Assembly (NCBI GenBank): GCA_017416065.1
Contig: JAFQDM010000033.1
Span: forward strand, 62,001-126,000
Origin: Ruminococcus sp.
Lineage (GTDB): Bacteria; Bacillota; Clostridia; Oscillospirales; Acutalibacteraceae
DNA: 64,000 nt
Reading direction: 5' to 3'
Below the pieces are notes generated by a model that saw only the letters and a program-made list of their open reading frames with translations, was not told the DNA's origin and did no database searches. A program made the position numbers and the translations under genes. This document shows, in pieces, positions 1-8,911 of this stretch. How positions within the stretch are numbered: position 1 is the first letter of the stretch; every line of letters starts with the position of its first letter.

Positions 1-1059
1 TGTAGCCTTTCCGCCGCCGTGGTCTATCCAAACGTAGTTGCCGAATCCTCCGCCGCAGCCGCAGCTGCCGTACTTGCCCCAGTTGTGGGTACAGGAGTTG
101 CAGGTGTCAATAACGGTACCGGATGCCGCCGCAACAATGGTAGCGCCCATAAAGCCCGGGCCTGCAATGTCGATTCCACCGTGGTAATAGCCTGTTCTTT
201 CCTCATAAAACTCTGAGGTACGTGTATAAAATCCGGGAGCAGGCCACACGTAGTTGCCTGTGTACTCAGGGGTATAGCTGTTGCCACCCTGGCTTCCCTG
301 CTGCTGTTGCTGTTGCTGAAGTTCTTCCTGCTTTCTGAGCTCCTCGTAGTAAGCGTCTATCTTCTGGTCGATCTCAGACTGAGAGGATTCGTTGGAGTGC
401 ACAAGGCTCTCCAGCTCTTCCTTCTCTCCGTAGAGAGCAGCCAAAGCTTCCTCATTCTCAGCAAGAAGCGTGTTAAGCTCTGCCTGCTTTTCTTCCAGCA
501 AAGCCTTCTCTGCCTCAAGCTCCGCTTTGTCTTCTTCCAGCTCTGCAACTATCTCTTCTATCCCTTCAAGCTGGGAGTCAATATCTTTTATGAGCTTTTC
601 ATCGTAATCAGCCATATATTCCACAAGCTGCATTTTATCTACATAATCGCCAAAGTCCTTGGCACCCAGAACTATCTCCAACGCGGAGGTATCTCCTGCT
701 ATGTAAAGTGCGCGGATGCGCTGCCTGAGAAGGGCTATCAGCTCATCAACCTTGGCATTAAGCTCATTCTTCTGAGCCTCCTGCTCAAGTATCTGAGCAT
801 CAAAGACCCCTATCTTCTCTCGGCTTACTGCGATCTGGCTGTTAACGTTTGCAACCTTGCTTGCGATGGTCTGCACGTATTCTTCCTGCTCTGCGATCTC
901 GCCCTCTTTGTCTTTGATGATCGCCTCGTACTCCTGAGCCTCCTGCTCAAGCCTTTCCTGCTCTGCCTGGAGGTCGCTGAGGGTGTCTGCGTTTGCTGCA
1001 ACTACAGCACCCAGCACCATAACCACCGCCATAAGCGCAGATAAAATTCTTTTTTTCAT
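1..1059 (-). CDS. FtsEX-linked M23 peptidoglycan hydrolase (3' end outside window)
   Basis: The reading frame is open from an ATG at 1059 to the left edge (353 codons), so the C-terminus is missing. It begins with a signal peptide (MKKRILSAL..., cleavage near NADT, residue 25). Residues 25-225 are a long Glu/Gln-rich coiled coil, followed by a poly-Gln/Gly linker and the start of an M23 LytM domain with the YHGGIDIAGP zinc-ligand motif. This is the PcsB/EnvC-like architecture, in which the coiled coil docks on FtsX and the peptidase cuts septal peptidoglycan. It follows ftsE and ftsX on the same strand after 40 bp, which supports that role. Whether it is an active enzyme or an activator cannot be judged without the second half of the domain. 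Confidence 0.9.
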   Translation of the reverse strand, partial: MKKRILSALMAVVMVLGAVVAANADTLSDLQAEQERLEQEAQEYEAIIKDKEGEIAEQEEYVQTIASKVANVNSQIAVSREKIGVFDAQILEQEAQKNELNAKVDELIALLRQRIRALYIAGDTSALEIVLGAKDFGDYVDKMQLVEYMADYDEKLIKDIDSQLEGIEEIVAELEEDKAELEAEKALLEEKQAELNTLLAENEEALAALYGEKEELESLVHSNESSQSEIDQKIDAYYEELRKQEELQQQQQQQGSQGGNSYTPEYTGNYVWPAPGFYTRTSEFYEERTGYYHGGIDIAGPGFMGATIVAAASGTVIDTCNSCTHNWGKYGSCGCGGGFGNYVWIDHGGGKAT

Positions 1060-1099
1060 AACTTCACCCCTTGGGTCACACTATACAGGTCAATAGAAA

Positions 1100-2005
1100 T
1101 TACCAACCCAACAATTCATTTCCTTCTTTTCTCAGGTATCTTCCGATGGATACCACGCTGCCCAGTGCACCAATAAGCATACCTGCGCCTATAAACACCA
1201 AAGTCATAAATCCACCCACCTGAGAGTAGGGTATGAGGTTTATGGGCATAATCTTGGTTATGGCAGTTGTGAGTGTATCGTAAAGGAAATAAAGAACCAC
1301 AGATGATATTGCACCTGAGATAAGTCCTATGGTCATACCTTCTATTACAAAGGGAATACGCACAAAGGTGTTTGTTGCACCAACAGACTTCATTATGCTA
1401 ATCTCAAATCTTCTGGAATACATAGTCATTCTGATGCTGTTGGAAATAATAAACACGGAAATAAGCACCAAAGCAATAACTATCCAAAGGCTGACCGTAG
1501 ACACAAGCTCGCTTAAGTCTGTGAGCTTCTGTGCAATAGCCCTCGTATCTCTTGCAGATTCAACCCCGTCAACCGCCAATATGGCAGAAATGGTGCTGTC
1601 ATACAAGGCCAGGTCCGTCATGGTAACGTCGATTGCATTGGGCAAAGGGTTTCCCTCTCCCATAAGCTGAGCAAAAATATCCTCTCCTACAGTTTCCTGA
1701 TAGTCCTTGATAGCTTCATCCTTGGTAACTACCGCAGTAGCACTTACGTTTTCCATACGGCTCAGCTCATCGCTGATGTGCACAGCCTCCAGGTCCGTTA
1801 CCTCCTGCTCCAAAAACACACGGGTAACGTTGGTACCGCCTACGCTCTCAAGATTATAAGAAACCGTCATGGTCAGAAGCTCTGCCGTACCCGTCAGGAG
1901 CAGGCAGGAAATAAGCACACCGATAGAGGCAAGGCTCATCATACGGTTGCTCCATATACTTTTTATACCTTCTTTTATCAAATATCCAAATCCGCTGAAT
2001 CTCAT
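1100..2005 (-). CDS. ftsX: Cell division protein FtsX (permease-like)
   Basis: A 301-residue protein with the FtsX layout: cytoplasmic N-terminus, TM1 near residues 25-48, an extracellular domain (about 50-170), then three TM segments near 172-195, 222-245 and 265-290. The sequence around KSVGATNTFVRIPF is the conserved FtsX coupling region. It lies 11 bp after ftsE and 40 bp before the M23 hydrolase. FtsEX uses ATP hydrolysis in the cytoplasm to control the extracellular hydrolase at the septum; that function is from family knowledge. The start follows an AGGAAAT ribosome site. Confidence 0.96.
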   Translation of the reverse strand: MRFSGFGYLIKEGIKSIWSNRMMSLASIGVLISCLLLTGTAELLTMTVSYNLESVGGTNVTRVFLEQEVTDLEAVHISDELSRMENVSATAVVTKDEAIKDYQETVGEDIFAQLMGEGNPLPNAIDVTMTDLALYDSTISAILAVDGVESARDTRAIAQKLTDLSELVSTVSLWIVIALVLISVFIISNSIRMTMYSRRFEISIMKSVGATNTFVRIPFVIEGMTIGLISGAISSVVLYFLYDTLTTAITKIMPINLIPYSQVGGFMTLVFIGAGMLIGALGSVVSIGRYLRKEGNELLGW

Positions 2006-2016
2006 AGCATTTCCTC

Positions 2017-2691
2017 TTAACTCTGAATATCTAACGTGTCGGAAACCACAACACCCTTGTCGATAGTGATAACTCTGCCGCCGAAGCTGTGAACCAGGTC
2101 AAGCTCATGGGTAACGATAAGGATGGTGGTGCCTCTTTTATTAATTTCTGAAAGAAGCTCCAGTATTTCGTAGCTCATTTCCGGGTCAATGTTACCCGTG
2201 GGCTCATCTGCAATGATCATCTGGGGATTGTTTACCAGTGCACGGGCAAGACCCACACGCTGCTGCTCACCGCCTGAGAGCTCAGAGGGGTATCTGTCTG
2301 CCTTGTTCTCAAGCCCTACAAGCTCAAGAATATAGGGCACGCGCTTTTTGATGGCTCTGGGGCGAACACCTATGGCACGCATGGCAAATGCCACGTTGTC
2401 GTACACCGTCATTTTATCTATAAGTCTGAAATCCTGGAACACAATGCCCATTGTGCGCCTGAGCTTGGGCACGTGGCGGCGCTTCATCTTATCAAGCTGC
2501 ATACCGTTTACGATGATAGAGCCCGACGTGGGCACCTCTTCCCTCATAATAAGCTTGAGGAAGGTACTTTTACCTGCGCCGGAAGAGCCTACGATAAACA
2601 CAAACTCTCCCTTGTCAATTGTAAGGCTTGCTTTATTAAGGGCATGGGTTCCCGTTGCATAAACCTTGGAAACGTTTCTGAATTCTATCAT
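2017..2691 (-). CDS. ftsE: Cell division ATP-binding protein FtsE
   Basis: A 224-residue ABC ATPase of typical FtsE length. Walker A is GSSGAGKST (about residue 36), the signature is LSGGEQQRV (about 137) and Walker B is MIIADEPTGNID (about 158). It is first in the operon and pairs with the adjacent FtsX. An AGGATCATT sequence before the ATG is the likely ribosome site. The 149 bp between this gene and the regulator upstream should hold the promoter, but I see no clear consensus there. Confidence 0.97.
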   Translation of the reverse strand: MIEFRNVSKVYATGTHALNKASLTIDKGEFVFIVGSSGAGKSTFLKLIMREEVPTSGSIIVNGMQLDKMKRRHVPKLRRTMGIVFQDFRLIDKMTVYDNVAFAMRAIGVRPRAIKKRVPYILELVGLENKADRYPSELSGGEQQRVGLARALVNNPQMIIADEPTGNIDPEMSYEILELLSEINKRGTTILIVTHELDLVHSFGGRVITIDKGVVVSDTLDIQS

Positions 2692-2840
2692 AATGATCCT
2701 GCCTTTTTAATCTATATAAACATATAAGCACAACAGGCACACACCTGTCAACCTGCATATATTGGTAAATCTCATTTTAGCAAAATCGCTCTGCACACAG
2801 CCTCGCTATGCGAGACCGCGTACAAAGCGAAAAATTTCGA

Positions 2841-3926
2841 TTAATATTTAGTGGGGCTCGCAGTAAGGTACTTTTTAACCATCAGCGCTACCTTGAACAC
2901 AATAGCATCCTCAAACTCTCTCAGGTCAAGACCCGTGAGCTTCTTGATCTTCTCAAGACGATAAACCAGAGTGTTGCGGTGAACAAAGAGCTTTCTTGAG
3001 GTTTCGGAAACGTTCAGATTGTTCTCAAAGAACTTCTGAATGGTGAACAGAGTCTCCTGATCCAGGCTGTCAATAGAGCCGCGCTTGAAGACCTCTTTAA
3101 GGAACATATCGCACAGAGTTGTGGGAAGCTGATAAACAAGACGGGCAATACCCAGGTTATCGTAGCTTACGATGGAACGCTCTGTGTCAAACACCTTACC
3201 AACCTCAAGGGCAACCTGTGCCTCCTTAAAGGAATGAGCCAGGTCCTTGATGCCCTGAACTGAGGTGCCGATACCAATGGAGCAATGTGTGTAGAACTCG
3301 CTGGAGAGCGTGTCTACGATGGAGCTTGCAAGCTTCTCCAGGTCTTTGCTGTCAATTCCGGATTTAAGCTCCTTGACCAGAGCTATGTCCGTCTCGTTAA
3401 TATTGATAACAAAGTCCTTGTTCTTATCAGGGAAAAGATTCTGAACTATGTCATAAGCAGAGATGTCTGTCTTGGACGTGATCTTAATAAGGAAGCAGAC
3501 TCTGGTAACGTCGTTATTAAAGTGGAGCTCCCTTGCCTTAATGTAAATATCTCCGGGAAGGATATTGTCAAGAATAACGTTCTTGATAAAGTTGCTTCTG
3601 TCATACTTCTCGTCGTAGTACTGCTTAATGCTGGAAAGAGAAACAGAAAGAAGCTGAACGTACTTCTGAGCAAGTTCGTCGGAACCCGAAACAAAAACAG
3701 CATAGTCAGCTCTTGAGCTGTTGCCGAATGCCTTGTAGGTGCAGCCGTTGATTACAAAAGGAACCGTTGCACTTAAGGTTTCGGAGTTGATGTTCTCGTT
3801 AACCTCACCAATACGACCCAGCTCTGAGCATGCGATAACAACGGATGTTTCGTCAACAACTCCGATTACTCTGTCGATGGCGTCCTTCATCTGATGGATA
3901 ATACCCTGAAATAATCTGTTAGACAT
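2841..3926 (-). CDS. PucR/CdaR-type transcriptional regulator
   Basis: A 361-residue protein. The C-terminal 60 residues (about 295-355) form the HTH_30 domain of PucR/CdaR regulators, including VSETSRKLFVHRNTLVYRLE and a conserved LDLREFEDA tail. The central part resembles the degenerate GGDEF-like region found in CdaR proteins, and the N-terminus may be a sensor. Such regulators often control sugar-diacid or purine use, but no catabolic operon adjoins it, so the target is unknown. It is monocistronic and transcribed towards ftsE, 149 bp away. Confidence 0.85.
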   Translation of the reverse strand: MSNRLFQGIIHQMKDAIDRVIGVVDETSVVIACSELGRIGEVNENINSETLSATVPFVINGCTYKAFGNSSRADYAVFVSGSDELAQKYVQLLSVSLSSIKQYYDEKYDRSNFIKNVILDNILPGDIYIKARELHFNNDVTRVCFLIKITSKTDISAYDIVQNLFPDKNKDFVININETDIALVKELKSGIDSKDLEKLASSIVDTLSSEFYTHCSIGIGTSVQGIKDLAHSFKEAQVALEVGKVFDTERSIVSYDNLGIARLVYQLPTTLCDMFLKEVFKRGSIDSLDQETLFTIQKFFENNLNVSETSRKLFVHRNTLVYRLEKIKKLTGLDLREFEDAIVFKVALMVKKYLTASPTKY

Positions 3927-4234
3927 AAGCTTGCCTCCGCTACATTAATGATTAGTAGTCAAAATCCCGAATAGTTTGTGGGAATGATACCAAAAATAAT
4001 ATAATTTCATATACATATTACACAAAAAAAAATAAAAATGCAACCTTTTTTCAAAAAAAAACTTATTTTTTTATAAAAATTGCTGAACAGAGTAGTTTTT
4101 ACACTCAAAAAACAGTACCAAATTTGAACTTTTGATGATTATTCTTTGTGGTCAAATCGCACCAACCGCACCACAGCAACTGATTTACCTTGCATCGGTC
4201 AGGGAGCTCCTTTGTGTAAAATTACAACCGCAGA
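3927..4234. other. AT-rich intergenic region, no gene
   Basis: About 300 bp with long A runs (near 4021-4080) separate the regulator start from the terminator of the sugar-ABC ATPase gene. It presumably holds the promoter of the regulator gene at 3926. I found no consensus -35/-10 pair, RNA gene or repeat. Confidence 0.6.
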
Positions 4235-4271
4235 AAACAAAAAGCAGCAGAAAGCCGAAGCCTTCTGCTGC
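4235..4271 (-). terminator. Intrinsic terminator of the ugpC/msmX-like gene
   Basis: On the minus strand the arms GCAGCAGAA and TTCTGCTGC (plus an inner GGC/GCT pairing) enclose a TTCG-like loop and are followed by TTTTTG. It lies 22 bp past the stop codon at 4294. Confidence 0.85.
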
Positions 4272-4293
4272 CAAAAGCACTAAATTATGAAGA

Positions 4294-5406
4294 TCAGTTA
4301 ACAATAGTGCGCTCTGTTTCCTTGTCAAAGATGTGAACTCTGGTAAGGTCAAGTGCGATCTTGATTGTGTCGCCGGGCTTTGCTGTGGATGTGGGAGCAA
4401 CACGAGCTGTGATGGATGTACCGTCAATGTCAACATAGAGGTAGATCTCTGCGCCCATAAGCTCAGTAACGTCAACCTTAGCCTCAAGAACGCCGTCTGT
4501 TGCGTTTGCAAGGAACTCAGGCTCGTCGTGAACGTGCTCAGGACGGATACCAAAGCGAACCTCTTTGCCGATGTAGGGAGTGAGCTTGCCGTCTGCATTC
4601 TTGGAAGCAGGAAGCTTCATCTCGTACTTGCCGAACTTAAGGCCAACGCCGTCGCCCATCTTGATGAGGGTTGCATCAGCAAAGTTCATCTGGGGAGAAC
4701 CGATAAATCCTGCAACGAACTCATTGCAAGGCATATCATACAGATGCTGGGGAGTATCTACCTGCTGAATGAAGCCGTCCTTCATAACAACGATACGGGT
4801 ACCCATTGTCATAGCCTCTGTCTGGTCGTGAGTAACGTAGATGAACGTTGTGCCCAGTCTCTGATAGAGCTTGTTGATCTCTGTTCTCATGTTTGCACGA
4901 AGCTTTGCATCCAGGTTGGAAAGGGGCTCGTCAAGAAGGAATACCTTAGGATCACGAACGATAGCACGACCAAGAGCAACACGCTGTCTCTGACCGCCGG
5001 AGAGAGCCTTGGGACGTCTGTCAAGATACTCCTCAATACCAAGGATTCTTGCAGCCTCTTCAACTCTTCTCTTGATTTCTTCCTTGGGCATCTTTCTGAG
5101 CTTAAGACCGAATGCCATGTTATCGTAAACGGACATATGGGGATACAGAGCGTAGTTCTGGAATACCATTGCGATGTCTCTGTCCTTGGGAGCAACGTCG
5201 TTACAAAGCTGGTCGCCGATATAAAGCTCGCCCTTGGAGATATCCTCCAGTCCTGCTACCATACGCAGAGTTGTGGATTTACCGCAGCCTGAAGGACCAA
5301 CGAGGATGATAAATTCCTTATCCTCGATCTCCAGGTTAAAGTCTGTAACAGCGGTTACGCCGCCATCGTAAATTTTGTACACATGTCTGAGTGATACATT
5401 TGCCAT
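4294..5406 (-). CDS. Sugar ABC transporter ATP-binding protein, UgpC/MsmX type
   Basis: A 370-residue CUT1-family ATPase. Walker A is GPSGCGKST (about 38), signature LSGGQRQRV (about 135), Walker B FLLDEPLSNLD (about 157), and a C-terminal TOBE/OB regulatory domain starts near 240. It stands alone with its own terminator and no permease or binding protein nearby. In Bacillus and streptococci, unlinked MsmX/MsmK ATPases energise several sugar importers, so a shared role is the natural inference. The ATG follows an AGACCTCC-complement ribosome site. Confidence 0.93.
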   Translation of the reverse strand: MANVSLRHVYKIYDGGVTAVTDFNLEIEDKEFIILVGPSGCGKSTTLRMVAGLEDISKGELYIGDQLCNDVAPKDRDIAMVFQNYALYPHMSVYDNMAFGLKLRKMPKEEIKRRVEEAARILGIEEYLDRRPKALSGGQRQRVALGRAIVRDPKVFLLDEPLSNLDAKLRANMRTEINKLYQRLGTTFIYVTHDQTEAMTMGTRIVVMKDGFIQQVDTPQHLYDMPCNEFVAGFIGSPQMNFADATLIKMGDGVGLKFGKYEMKLPASKNADGKLTPYIGKEVRFGIRPEHVHDEPEFLANATDGVLEAKVDVTELMGAEIYLYVDIDGTSITARVAPTSTAKPGDTIKIALDLTRVHIFDKETERTIVN

Positions 5407-5655
5407 TATTAAAGACCTCCATATACTTATATATATAGTATCAGATTATGTAACTTAATCTACATAATAATATACCATGTTTGCTTTGATTTCACAATTA
5501 ATGTTTTCACTAAATATTAAAACGATATTTTATGTAATTCGAACATAAAGAAAAATTATTGCATAACCAATGTCGTTTTTTTTGGTGAAATCTTATATAT
5601 ACGGTTAGTCATAATGATGAATCACTACATAATGTGCATGAGGCCTGCTGTCTGA

Positions 5656-6171
5656 CTACATCTGCTCTCTGAGGCCTCGGATCATCGATGGATACTCACA
5701 GTCTGAAATATGAACGGCTACCGCCCTTCCCCTGCACACGGTCAGAAACCCAAAGAGCTCCTGCCCGTCTTTTTGCAAGCTGTACACATAATAGGTCGCC
5801 TTTTGGTCCCCATAGGGCAAAAGGTTCATTCCGTGGCTTTTCTGAATCTGATTGTATTCATTCAGCACCTCTTTGCAGGAGGGAACGATCACCTCACAAG
5901 ACCTGAGCTCCCGAGCCTTGTACCCAAACTGAGAAAAGAAGGCTTCCCTGTCCTTTGCCGATTCTGCCTGCAAAAGGTATTTTCCCACGCCCTCGCAGTA
6001 GGAATATGACGGCATACGAAGGCTTGCATAAGCCATCCAACCGCCAAGCAGCAGCAAAGCAGCGCACATACAAACAACACATCGCACGGCCCGGGTCTTC
6101 TTATTCTTCGATTTTTCTTTATTTCTTTTACAGAACAATTTACTCTTTACAGAAACAAAAAACACATTCAT
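5656..6171 (-). CDS. DUF4830-like membrane-anchored protein
   Basis: A 171-residue protein with a very basic N-terminus (residues 10-30) and one TM segment (about 31-50, VVCMCAALLLLGGWMAY). The outside domain resembles DUF4830: a FFSQFGYKARE segment, a LNEYNQIQKSHGMNLLPY segment and a closing RGRAVAVHISD strand. Function is unknown. The start at 6171 sits only 3 nt after GAGG, so initiation could be a few codons later. No operon partner is visible. Confidence 0.7.
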   Translation of the reverse strand: MNVFFVSVKSKLFCKRNKEKSKNKKTRAVRCVVCMCAALLLLGGWMAYASLRMPSYSYCEGVGKYLLQAESAKDREAFFSQFGYKARELRSCEVIVPSCKEVLNEYNQIQKSHGMNLLPYGDQKATYYVYSLQKDGQELFGFLTVCRGRAVAVHISDCEYPSMIRGLREQM

Positions 6172-6227
6172 TCACCTCACAGAAATATATGAAGCAAATG
6201 AATGTGTAATGATATTAAAAGGACAGA

Positions 6228-7379
6228 TCAATCCTCAAGCTCGTTGGTCACAAAATGCTTTATTCCGTCAGAAAGGTCTGCAAGCTCGTCTGCAAAGAAC
6301 TCAGGGAAGACCTTCAGGCTTTTTAATTTTGCTACAGGCACCCAATGCATATGCTCTCTGCCTGCACAGCACCAGCTTTCCTTATTTATACTGACTCTTC
6401 CCATAGGCTTCATCAGAAAGAAAAAGGAGATCTCGTGAAAGCGCACGCCCTTTCTGACAACCGCATCTTCAAAGAAGTTCTCCTGCACAAACAGGAGCCT
6501 GTCCACCTGGTATTTAAGTCCCGTTTCCTCAAAGACCTCACGCTTTACCGCCGCCTCGGCGGTTTCTCCCAGCTGAACTCCTCCGCCTACGCTGTAGTAA
6601 TAATCCGCGGCATCCGTTTTTGCAAGGAGCACACAGCCGTCCTCGATTATCACAGCTCCGACGCGAAACTGAAATCTTTCCTTGCCTGTGTCGTATCTGC
6701 AATCTCTGCACTCAAGGACCTGTTCGCCGAAAAGCTTCTTCTCAAGCTGAAGGGCACTGTTTGCAAACTCCTTGGCACCGGCATCCATCATAGTTTCACG
6801 CTTACCGTAACCGTAGGTAACGCCTATGAAATCGACCTCGTTTGCGGCGGCACCCTTTGCATCAAAGTGGGTATCGCCTATCATAACGACCCTGTCCCCC
6901 TTCTTTGCTCCCAGAGTCTCCATAGCATAAGGGATGATGTCTTCCTTTTCTCTTCTGCCGATTTTGTGGTCAGAGCCGCAAAGTGCATCCAGAAGCTCCG
7001 TGATTCCAAGGAAATCGCAGACGTTCTTTGCAGATATCTCATTTTTGGAGGTGCAGACTGCCACCCTTGCACTGCTTTCCTTGAGCCTTTCCAGCATATG
7101 GCGTGTTCCCTCAAAGAGGCTGTTTCTGGGCTCACCCTCAGTATCGTAAAAACCAAGGTAGATCTGCAGAGCCTCTTTTGCCTCATCAGCACTGAGTCCG
7201 CAGAGCTTTTGGAAGGTAGTCACCAGAGGAGGACCTATATATTTGCTGTAATCAGACAGGTCGGGTATTTCTCTGCCCATTTTCTCCATTGTAAGCTCAA
7301 TGCAGCGCCTGATCCCCGGAGCGCTGGCAGAAAGAGTGCCGTCTAAATCAAACAGCACGTAGTCGTAGATACAGTTCAT
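6228..7379 (-). CDS. HAD hydrolase - Nudix hydrolase fusion protein
   Basis: A 383-residue protein if started at the ATG at 7379 (MNCIYDYVLFD), preceded by a GGTGA ribosome site. The frame stays open to 7574, but the extra 65 residues look non-coding. The N-terminal half is a phosphoglycolate-phosphatase-like HAD domain: DLDGTLS at residues 10-16, VCTSKNE and GDTHFDAKGA. Residues about 245-375 are a Nudix domain with a complete box (GGVQLGE, then REVFEETG). One peptide thus carries a phosphatase and a pyrophosphohydrolase. Substrates are unknown; a metabolite repair or nucleotide clean-up role is plausible. Confidence 0.85.
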   Translation of the reverse strand: MNCIYDYVLFDLDGTLSASAPGIRRCIELTMEKMGREIPDLSDYSKYIGPPLVTTFQKLCGLSADEAKEALQIYLGFYDTEGEPRNSLFEGTRHMLERLKESSARVAVCTSKNEISAKNVCDFLGITELLDALCGSDHKIGRREKEDIIPYAMETLGAKKGDRVVMIGDTHFDAKGAAANEVDFIGVTYGYGKRETMMDAGAKEFANSALQLEKKLFGEQVLECRDCRYDTGKERFQFRVGAVIIEDGCVLLAKTDAADYYYSVGGGVQLGETAEAAVKREVFEETGLKYQVDRLLFVQENFFEDAVVRKGVRFHEISFFFLMKPMGRVSINKESWCCAGREHMHWVPVAKLKSLKVFPEFFADELADLSDGIKHFVTNELED

Positions 7380-7488
7380 TTTTTCACCGTCTTTTAGATA
7401 GTATTGTATAATTTCCATTTTTGTGATAATATATATGTTAATACATTTTCCCGCATCTTTCAATATTATTTTTGAAAAGGGTGGTATA

Positions 7489-8244
7489 TTGAATTCCAAA
7501 ATGCGAATCCACGCTCTGGATGAAATACGGGGCTTCTGCGTATTCTGTATGGTATTTGACCACGCACTCTTCACCTACGGATACATTTTTGCAAATACTT
7601 TTGCACAGAATATGTTTGATTTTTTTGCACATATAAGCCCTGCCTTTGCCGCTGTATTCACTCTGCTGTGCGGCATCTCCTGCAGGCTCAGCCGCAACAA
7701 TCTTCTCAGGGGGCTCAGGATCTGCTCCGCCGCGTTGGTGCTCACCTTCGGCTCACTTATCATTATGCCTCATTCACCAATTATTTTCGGCATTCTTCAT
7801 CTTTTGGGTGCTTGTGTGCTTCTTTACCATTTCACGGGAAGGTTTACGGATAATCTCCCCGCCCCTGTGGGTATTATCCTATGCGCTCTGCTTTTTGTGC
7901 TCACATACAACATAGGAAAAGGATACCTGGGCATAGGGAATCTCAGGATAAACATCCCCGTTGAGATTTACGAGAGCAATCACCTGATGATCCTGGGAAT
8001 AGTCTCTCCTTTTAAGGCGTATTCCGACTATTTCCCCTTACTGCCCTGGAGCTTTGCCTTTTACGCAGGAGTTTATACAGGCAAATATGCAAAAGAAGAA
8101 CGCTTTCCCAAATGGATGTACAGATCCCGCGTACCCTTCCTTCAGACTTTGGGCAAAAATGCATTTTTCGTATACCTTATCCACCAACCGCTTGCCTGGG
8201 GAGTTTTTTATTTAATCTCATTGATTGGCAGAAGCTCCGTATGA
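7489..8244 (+). CDS. DUF1624 (heparan-alpha-glucosaminide acetyltransferase-like) membrane protein
   Basis: About 251 residues from a TTG at 7489, 8 nt after AGG in AAAAGGGTGG; an in-frame ATG at 7501 and an upstream ATG at 7423 are alternatives. It starts with IHALDEIRGFCVFCMVFDH, the signature of DUF1624/HGSNAT-type membrane acyltransferases, and has about seven hydrophobic segments. The conserved N-terminal His and a late FFVYLIHQPLAWG segment are present. It probably acylates an envelope sugar, but the substrate is unknown. Its 5' region overlaps that of the divergent HAD-Nudix gene. Confidence 0.82.
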   Translation: MNSKMRIHALDEIRGFCVFCMVFDHALFTYGYIFANTFAQNMFDFFAHISPAFAAVFTLLCGISCRLSRNNLLRGLRICSAALVLTFGSLIIMPHSPIIFGILHLLGACVLLYHFTGRFTDNLPAPVGIILCALLFVLTYNIGKGYLGIGNLRINIPVEIYESNHLMILGIVSPFKAYSDYFPLLPWSFAFYAGVYTGKYAKEERFPKWMYRSRVPFLQTLGKNAFFVYLIHQPLAWGVFYLISLIGRSSV

Positions 8245-8300
8245 AACCGCGCAAAGCACCGCTGTAATTTCCTCAAAACAATACAAAGATAACAAATAAG

Positions 8301-8340
8301 CCATTGAACGGATATCAAACGTTCAATGGCTCTGTTTTTT
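8301..8340 (+). terminator. Intrinsic terminator after the DUF1624 gene
   Basis: Arms CCATTGAACG and CGTTCAATGG enclose a 9-nt loop and are followed by CTCTGTTTTTT. It lies between convergent genes and may serve both. Confidence 0.88.
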
Positions 8341-8341
8341 A

Positions 8342-8689
8342 TTACTGCTGATTCTGTTTTTTGTACATTCCCGACTTAAGGCGGTCAGATTCAAATATCA
8401 TAGCGTTGGTATAATTATCCCTTGCACGGTCATCAAGGCTTCTGTACAGCTCAATCAGAAATCTCTCCCTTTCATTCAGAAAGGATGGAATCTCCTCCTG
8501 CCTGCCGAGCAAATAGTCAGTGCTTACCTCAAAAAAATCCGCAAGGATACAAAGCGTTTCATTGCTGATGTTGTTCTTGTTGGTCTCGTAGAGAGAATAA
8601 GCCTGCGGTGTGATCTTGAGCAATTTTGCCATCTCAACCTGAGTCAGTCCCTTACTCTTTCTCAGTTCTAATAATCTTAAGTGTAGCAT
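8342..8689 (-). CDS. XRE-family transcriptional regulator
   Basis: A 115-residue protein with an N-terminal HTH_3 domain (residues 6-60: LRKSKGLTQVEMAKLLKITP, then the ISNETLCILADFFEVSTDYLLG signature) and a helical tail. It is divergent from the coiled-coil protein gene at 8912. Two AATTCAA-N7-TTGARTT sites lie between the genes, so it likely represses one or both promoters. The N-terminus MLHLRLLELRKSKG is typical and supports the start. Confidence 0.93.
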   Translation of the reverse strand: MLHLRLLELRKSKGLTQVEMAKLLKITPQAYSLYETNKNNISNETLCILADFFEVSTDYLLGRQEEIPSFLNERERFLIELYRSLDDRARDNYTNAMIFESDRLKSGMYKKQNQQ

Positions 8690-8739
8690 ACTTTTCCCTC
8701 CTCATAAAAGAGTATCCCAAACTCAGCGCAAAGACAAAT

Positions 8740-8760
8740 AATTCAAGTATAAATTGAGTT
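8740..8760. promoter_or_regulatory. Probable XRE operator 1
   Basis: An inverted repeat AATTCAA-N7-TTGAGTT with one imperfect position, 51 bp upstream of the XRE start codon. It shares its half-sites and most of its spacer with the second site at 8825. Confidence 0.65.
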
Positions 8761-8776
8761 ATTCTCGATAATTTAG

Positions 8777-8805
8777 TTGACTTTTCAATTATTTGTTGAT
8801 ATATT
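8777..8805 (+). promoter_or_regulatory. Promoter of the coiled-coil protein gene
   Basis: TTGACT, 17-nt spacer, TATATT. The predicted transcription start falls just before operator 2, so a bound repressor would block early elongation or initiation. Confidence 0.7.
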
Positions 8806-8824
8806 TAAGAGGAAATATAGTCAC

Positions 8825-8845
8825 AATTCAAGTATACGTTGAATT
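8825..8845. promoter_or_regulatory. Probable XRE operator 2
   Basis: A perfect inverted repeat AATTCAA-N7-TTGAATT located about 20 bp downstream of the -10 element and 67 bp before the start codon of the coiled-coil gene. Confidence 0.7.
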
Positions 8846-8911
8846 ATCAACTATAATCATCACATTCATCTACAAATAATTGAATTTTGCACCAAAACGG
8901 AGGAAAACAAA

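Noticed and set aside
307..1044. 245-residue open frame opposite the M23 hydrolase gene
   Set aside because: It mirrors the repetitive coiled-coil coding sequence; no ribosome site or domain.
4333..5292. 319-residue open frame antisense to the sugar-ABC ATPase gene
   Set aside because: Cys/Val/Leu-rich composition typical of a shadow frame; the opposite strand carries full ABC motifs.
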